Shown: positions 63,127 to 64,000 of the stretch, piece after piece | Layout: each line of letters begins with the position of its first letter | Numbering within the stretch: position 1 is the stretch's first letter | NCBI RefSeq assembly: GCF_008107625.1 | Contig: NZ_SDKK01000002.1 | Location: 1-64,000 of the forward strand | Source: Zoogloea oleivorans | GTDB taxonomy: Bacteria; Pseudomonadota; Gammaproteobacteria; Burkholderiales; Rhodocyclaceae | Length of the DNA stretch: 64,000 bases | Direction of reading: 5' to 3' | Made by a program: the position numbers and the translations under genes | The notes under the pieces: model-generated | The model's input: only the letters and a program-made list of their open reading frames with translations | Database searches by the model: none | Told to the model about the DNA's origin: nothing

Positions 63127-63484
63127 TATTGGGCTCGCGGCACGTGCCGGAATTCTTGTATCGGGACAACAGGTTTACTTATCCGTAACCGTAGCCAGCG
63201 ACGACCAAAAAGTCAATCAAAGTCCTTTTATATCAATAGGTTGTGCGGCGCACAAAATCCGGACGGAGTGTCCGGTTTCCGGACAGCCGGCAGTTTTCGT
63301 CGTGATCCAGGACATTTTTTCTCCTCGTGCCGGACAGCTGCTTTTTTCTGCCGCTTTTTTCCAAGCCGATGATTAATAGAATTATTTAGCGCATTAAAGG
63401 GCTTTTTTGCAGCCTGGCCCGCCCCTTGCCATCAGGTCTGTGTGGGATCACTCACCACAAACACACCAATGACAGGAGGCAAAC
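63127..63484 (+). promoter_or_regulatory. Sigma-54 promoter and upstream activator sites for the acetone carboxylase operon
   Basis: A -24/-12 promoter TGGCCC-N5-TTGCC lies at 63415-63430, with exact GG-N10-GC spacing. Upstream are activator-like palindromes: TTGTGCGGCGCACAA (63241-63255) and TGTCCGG-TTT-CCGGACA (63269-63285), flanked by further CCGGAC half-sites at 63259-63264 and 63330-63336. The palindromes are about 130-175 bases before the promoter, the usual range for enhancer-binding proteins. AGGAGG (63474-63479) precedes the ATG at 63485. The region also holds an AT-rich stretch around 63361-63405 that may bind IHF. Confidence 0.75.
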
Positions 63485-64000
63485 ATGCAAAGCCAGCAGT
63501 CAAACGTACAGGTGATGGGAATCGATGCCGGTGGCACGATGACTGACACCTTCTTTGTGCGTGCCGATGGCCGCTTCGTGGTCGGCAAGGCGCAGAGCAA
63601 TCCGGGCGACGAATCCCTCGCCATCTACAACTCGTCGGTCGATGCACTCGCCCACTGGGACAGGGAGGTCGACGACGTCTATCCGGAGCTGGTGACCTGC
63701 GTTTATTCCGGCACCGCCATGCTCAACCGCATCCTGATGCGCAAGGGGCTCGATGTCGGCCTGATCTGCAACCGCGGCTTCGAGCAAATTCATTCGATGG
63801 GTCGTGCCTTGCAGAGCTACCTGGGCTACGCCCTCGAAGATCGCATCCACCTCAATACCCACCGCTACGACGAACCGCTGGTGCCGGTGTCGCGCACCCG
63901 TGGCGTCACCGAGCGCACCGACGTGCAGGGCAAGATCGTCATCCCGCTGCGCGAGCATGAGGTGATCCAGGCCACCCGGGAGCTGGTCGAGGCCGGCTCC
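63485..64000 (+). CDS. acxA: Acetone carboxylase hydantoinase/oxoprolinase-type subunit, 3' end cut by window
   Basis: The first 172 residues of a hydantoinase A/oxoprolinase-family protein, opening with MGIDAGGTMTDTFFV (the phosphate-binding DxGGT fold of the ASKHA type) and continuing with SGTAMLNRILMRKGLDVGLI. Acetone carboxylase AcxA/beta subunit in Xanthobacter and Rhodocyclales has this sequence type and is about 717 residues long. It would activate acetone with ATP for carboxylation to acetoacetate. The divergent AcoR-type activator and the sigma-54 promoter support this over a true hydantoinase. Partner genes acxB and acxC would follow outside the window. Confidence 0.85.
   Translation, partial: MQSQQSNVQVMGIDAGGTMTDTFFVRADGRFVVGKAQSNPGDESLAIYNSSVDALAHWDREVDDVYPELVTCVYSGTAMLNRILMRKGLDVGLICNRGFEQIHSMGRALQSYLGYALEDRIHLNTHRYDEPLVPVSRTRGVTERTDVQGKIVIPLREHEVIQATRELVEAGS

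Overview
The window is a 64 kb piece of a high-GC bacterial chromosome. The gene families point to a betaproteobacterium of the Rhodocyclales (Thauera / Azoarcus / Aromatoleum / Zoogloea type). They include a PhaM-type granule regulator, a class I PHA synthase, an acetone carboxylase operon with its sigma-54 activator, a Liv-type ABC transporter flanked by acyl-CoA ligases, a molybdenum hydroxylase and many hybrid sensor kinases. The genus is an inference, because there is no rRNA or tRNA gene here. No CRISPR array, insertion sequence or prophage was seen.

Layout. 1-4541: the end of a type I polyketide synthase module (KS-AT-KR-ACP). 4.6-8.5 kb: a membrane-anchored TIR protein and a hybrid kinase with a periplasmic solute-binding sensor. 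8.5-11.2 kb: an AIM24-family protein, an M48 protease and an RsbQ-like hydrolase. 11.4-15.6 kb: a compact operon of a 36-codon receiver remnant, an MglA-like GTPase, an NtrB-like kinase and a receiver-PilB/GspE fusion ATPase. 15.6-21.0 kb: a molybdenum hydroxylase operon (2Fe-2S subunit, Mo subunit, XdhC, MocA-like) with a divergent AraC regulator. 21.1-26.4 kb: a DUF2252 protein, a 5'-nucleotidase lipoprotein and a FeoB-like transporter behind a candidate Fur-controlled promoter. 26.6-32.2 kb: a LuxR-type response regulator divergent from a TonB receptor, a periplasmic binding protein and a hybrid kinase. 32.3-35.6 kb: phaM, an AEC transporter, and an ECF sigma/anti-sigma pair with a DUF3455 lipoprotein. 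35.7-44.2 kb: a Liv-type ABC importer bracketed by two acyl-CoA ligase family genes. 44.3-47.8 kb: three tiny tightly packed genes facing away from an OsmC-YcaO fusion gene. 47.8-55.7 kb: a 5TMR-LYT hybrid kinase, a YjjJ/HipA-like kinase with a fused HTH, a 21-bp tandem repeat array and an HD-GYP protein. 55.9-60.1 kb: a pyruvate kinase-like gene, phaC and a cyclic-nucleotide-binding protein. 60.2-64 kb: a metallophosphoesterase, the acetone carboxylase activator and the start of the acetone carboxylase operon.

Two features cut across the regions. A palindromic repeat with the core GTCGGACTTCAGTCCGAC occurs in eight copies at five loci, three of them as inverted pairs, always at gene ends or in intergenic gaps. 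Two-component signalling is also very dense, with five histidine kinases and several receiver domains.

The best candidates for an undescribed system are the MglA-kinase-receiver/PilB operon at 11.4-15.6 kb and the TonB receptor/binding protein/hybrid kinase/regulator locus at 26.6-32.2 kb. The degenerate 21-bp array at 52.3-52.5 kb, partly readable as a heptapeptide repeat, is the most unusual sequence structure.
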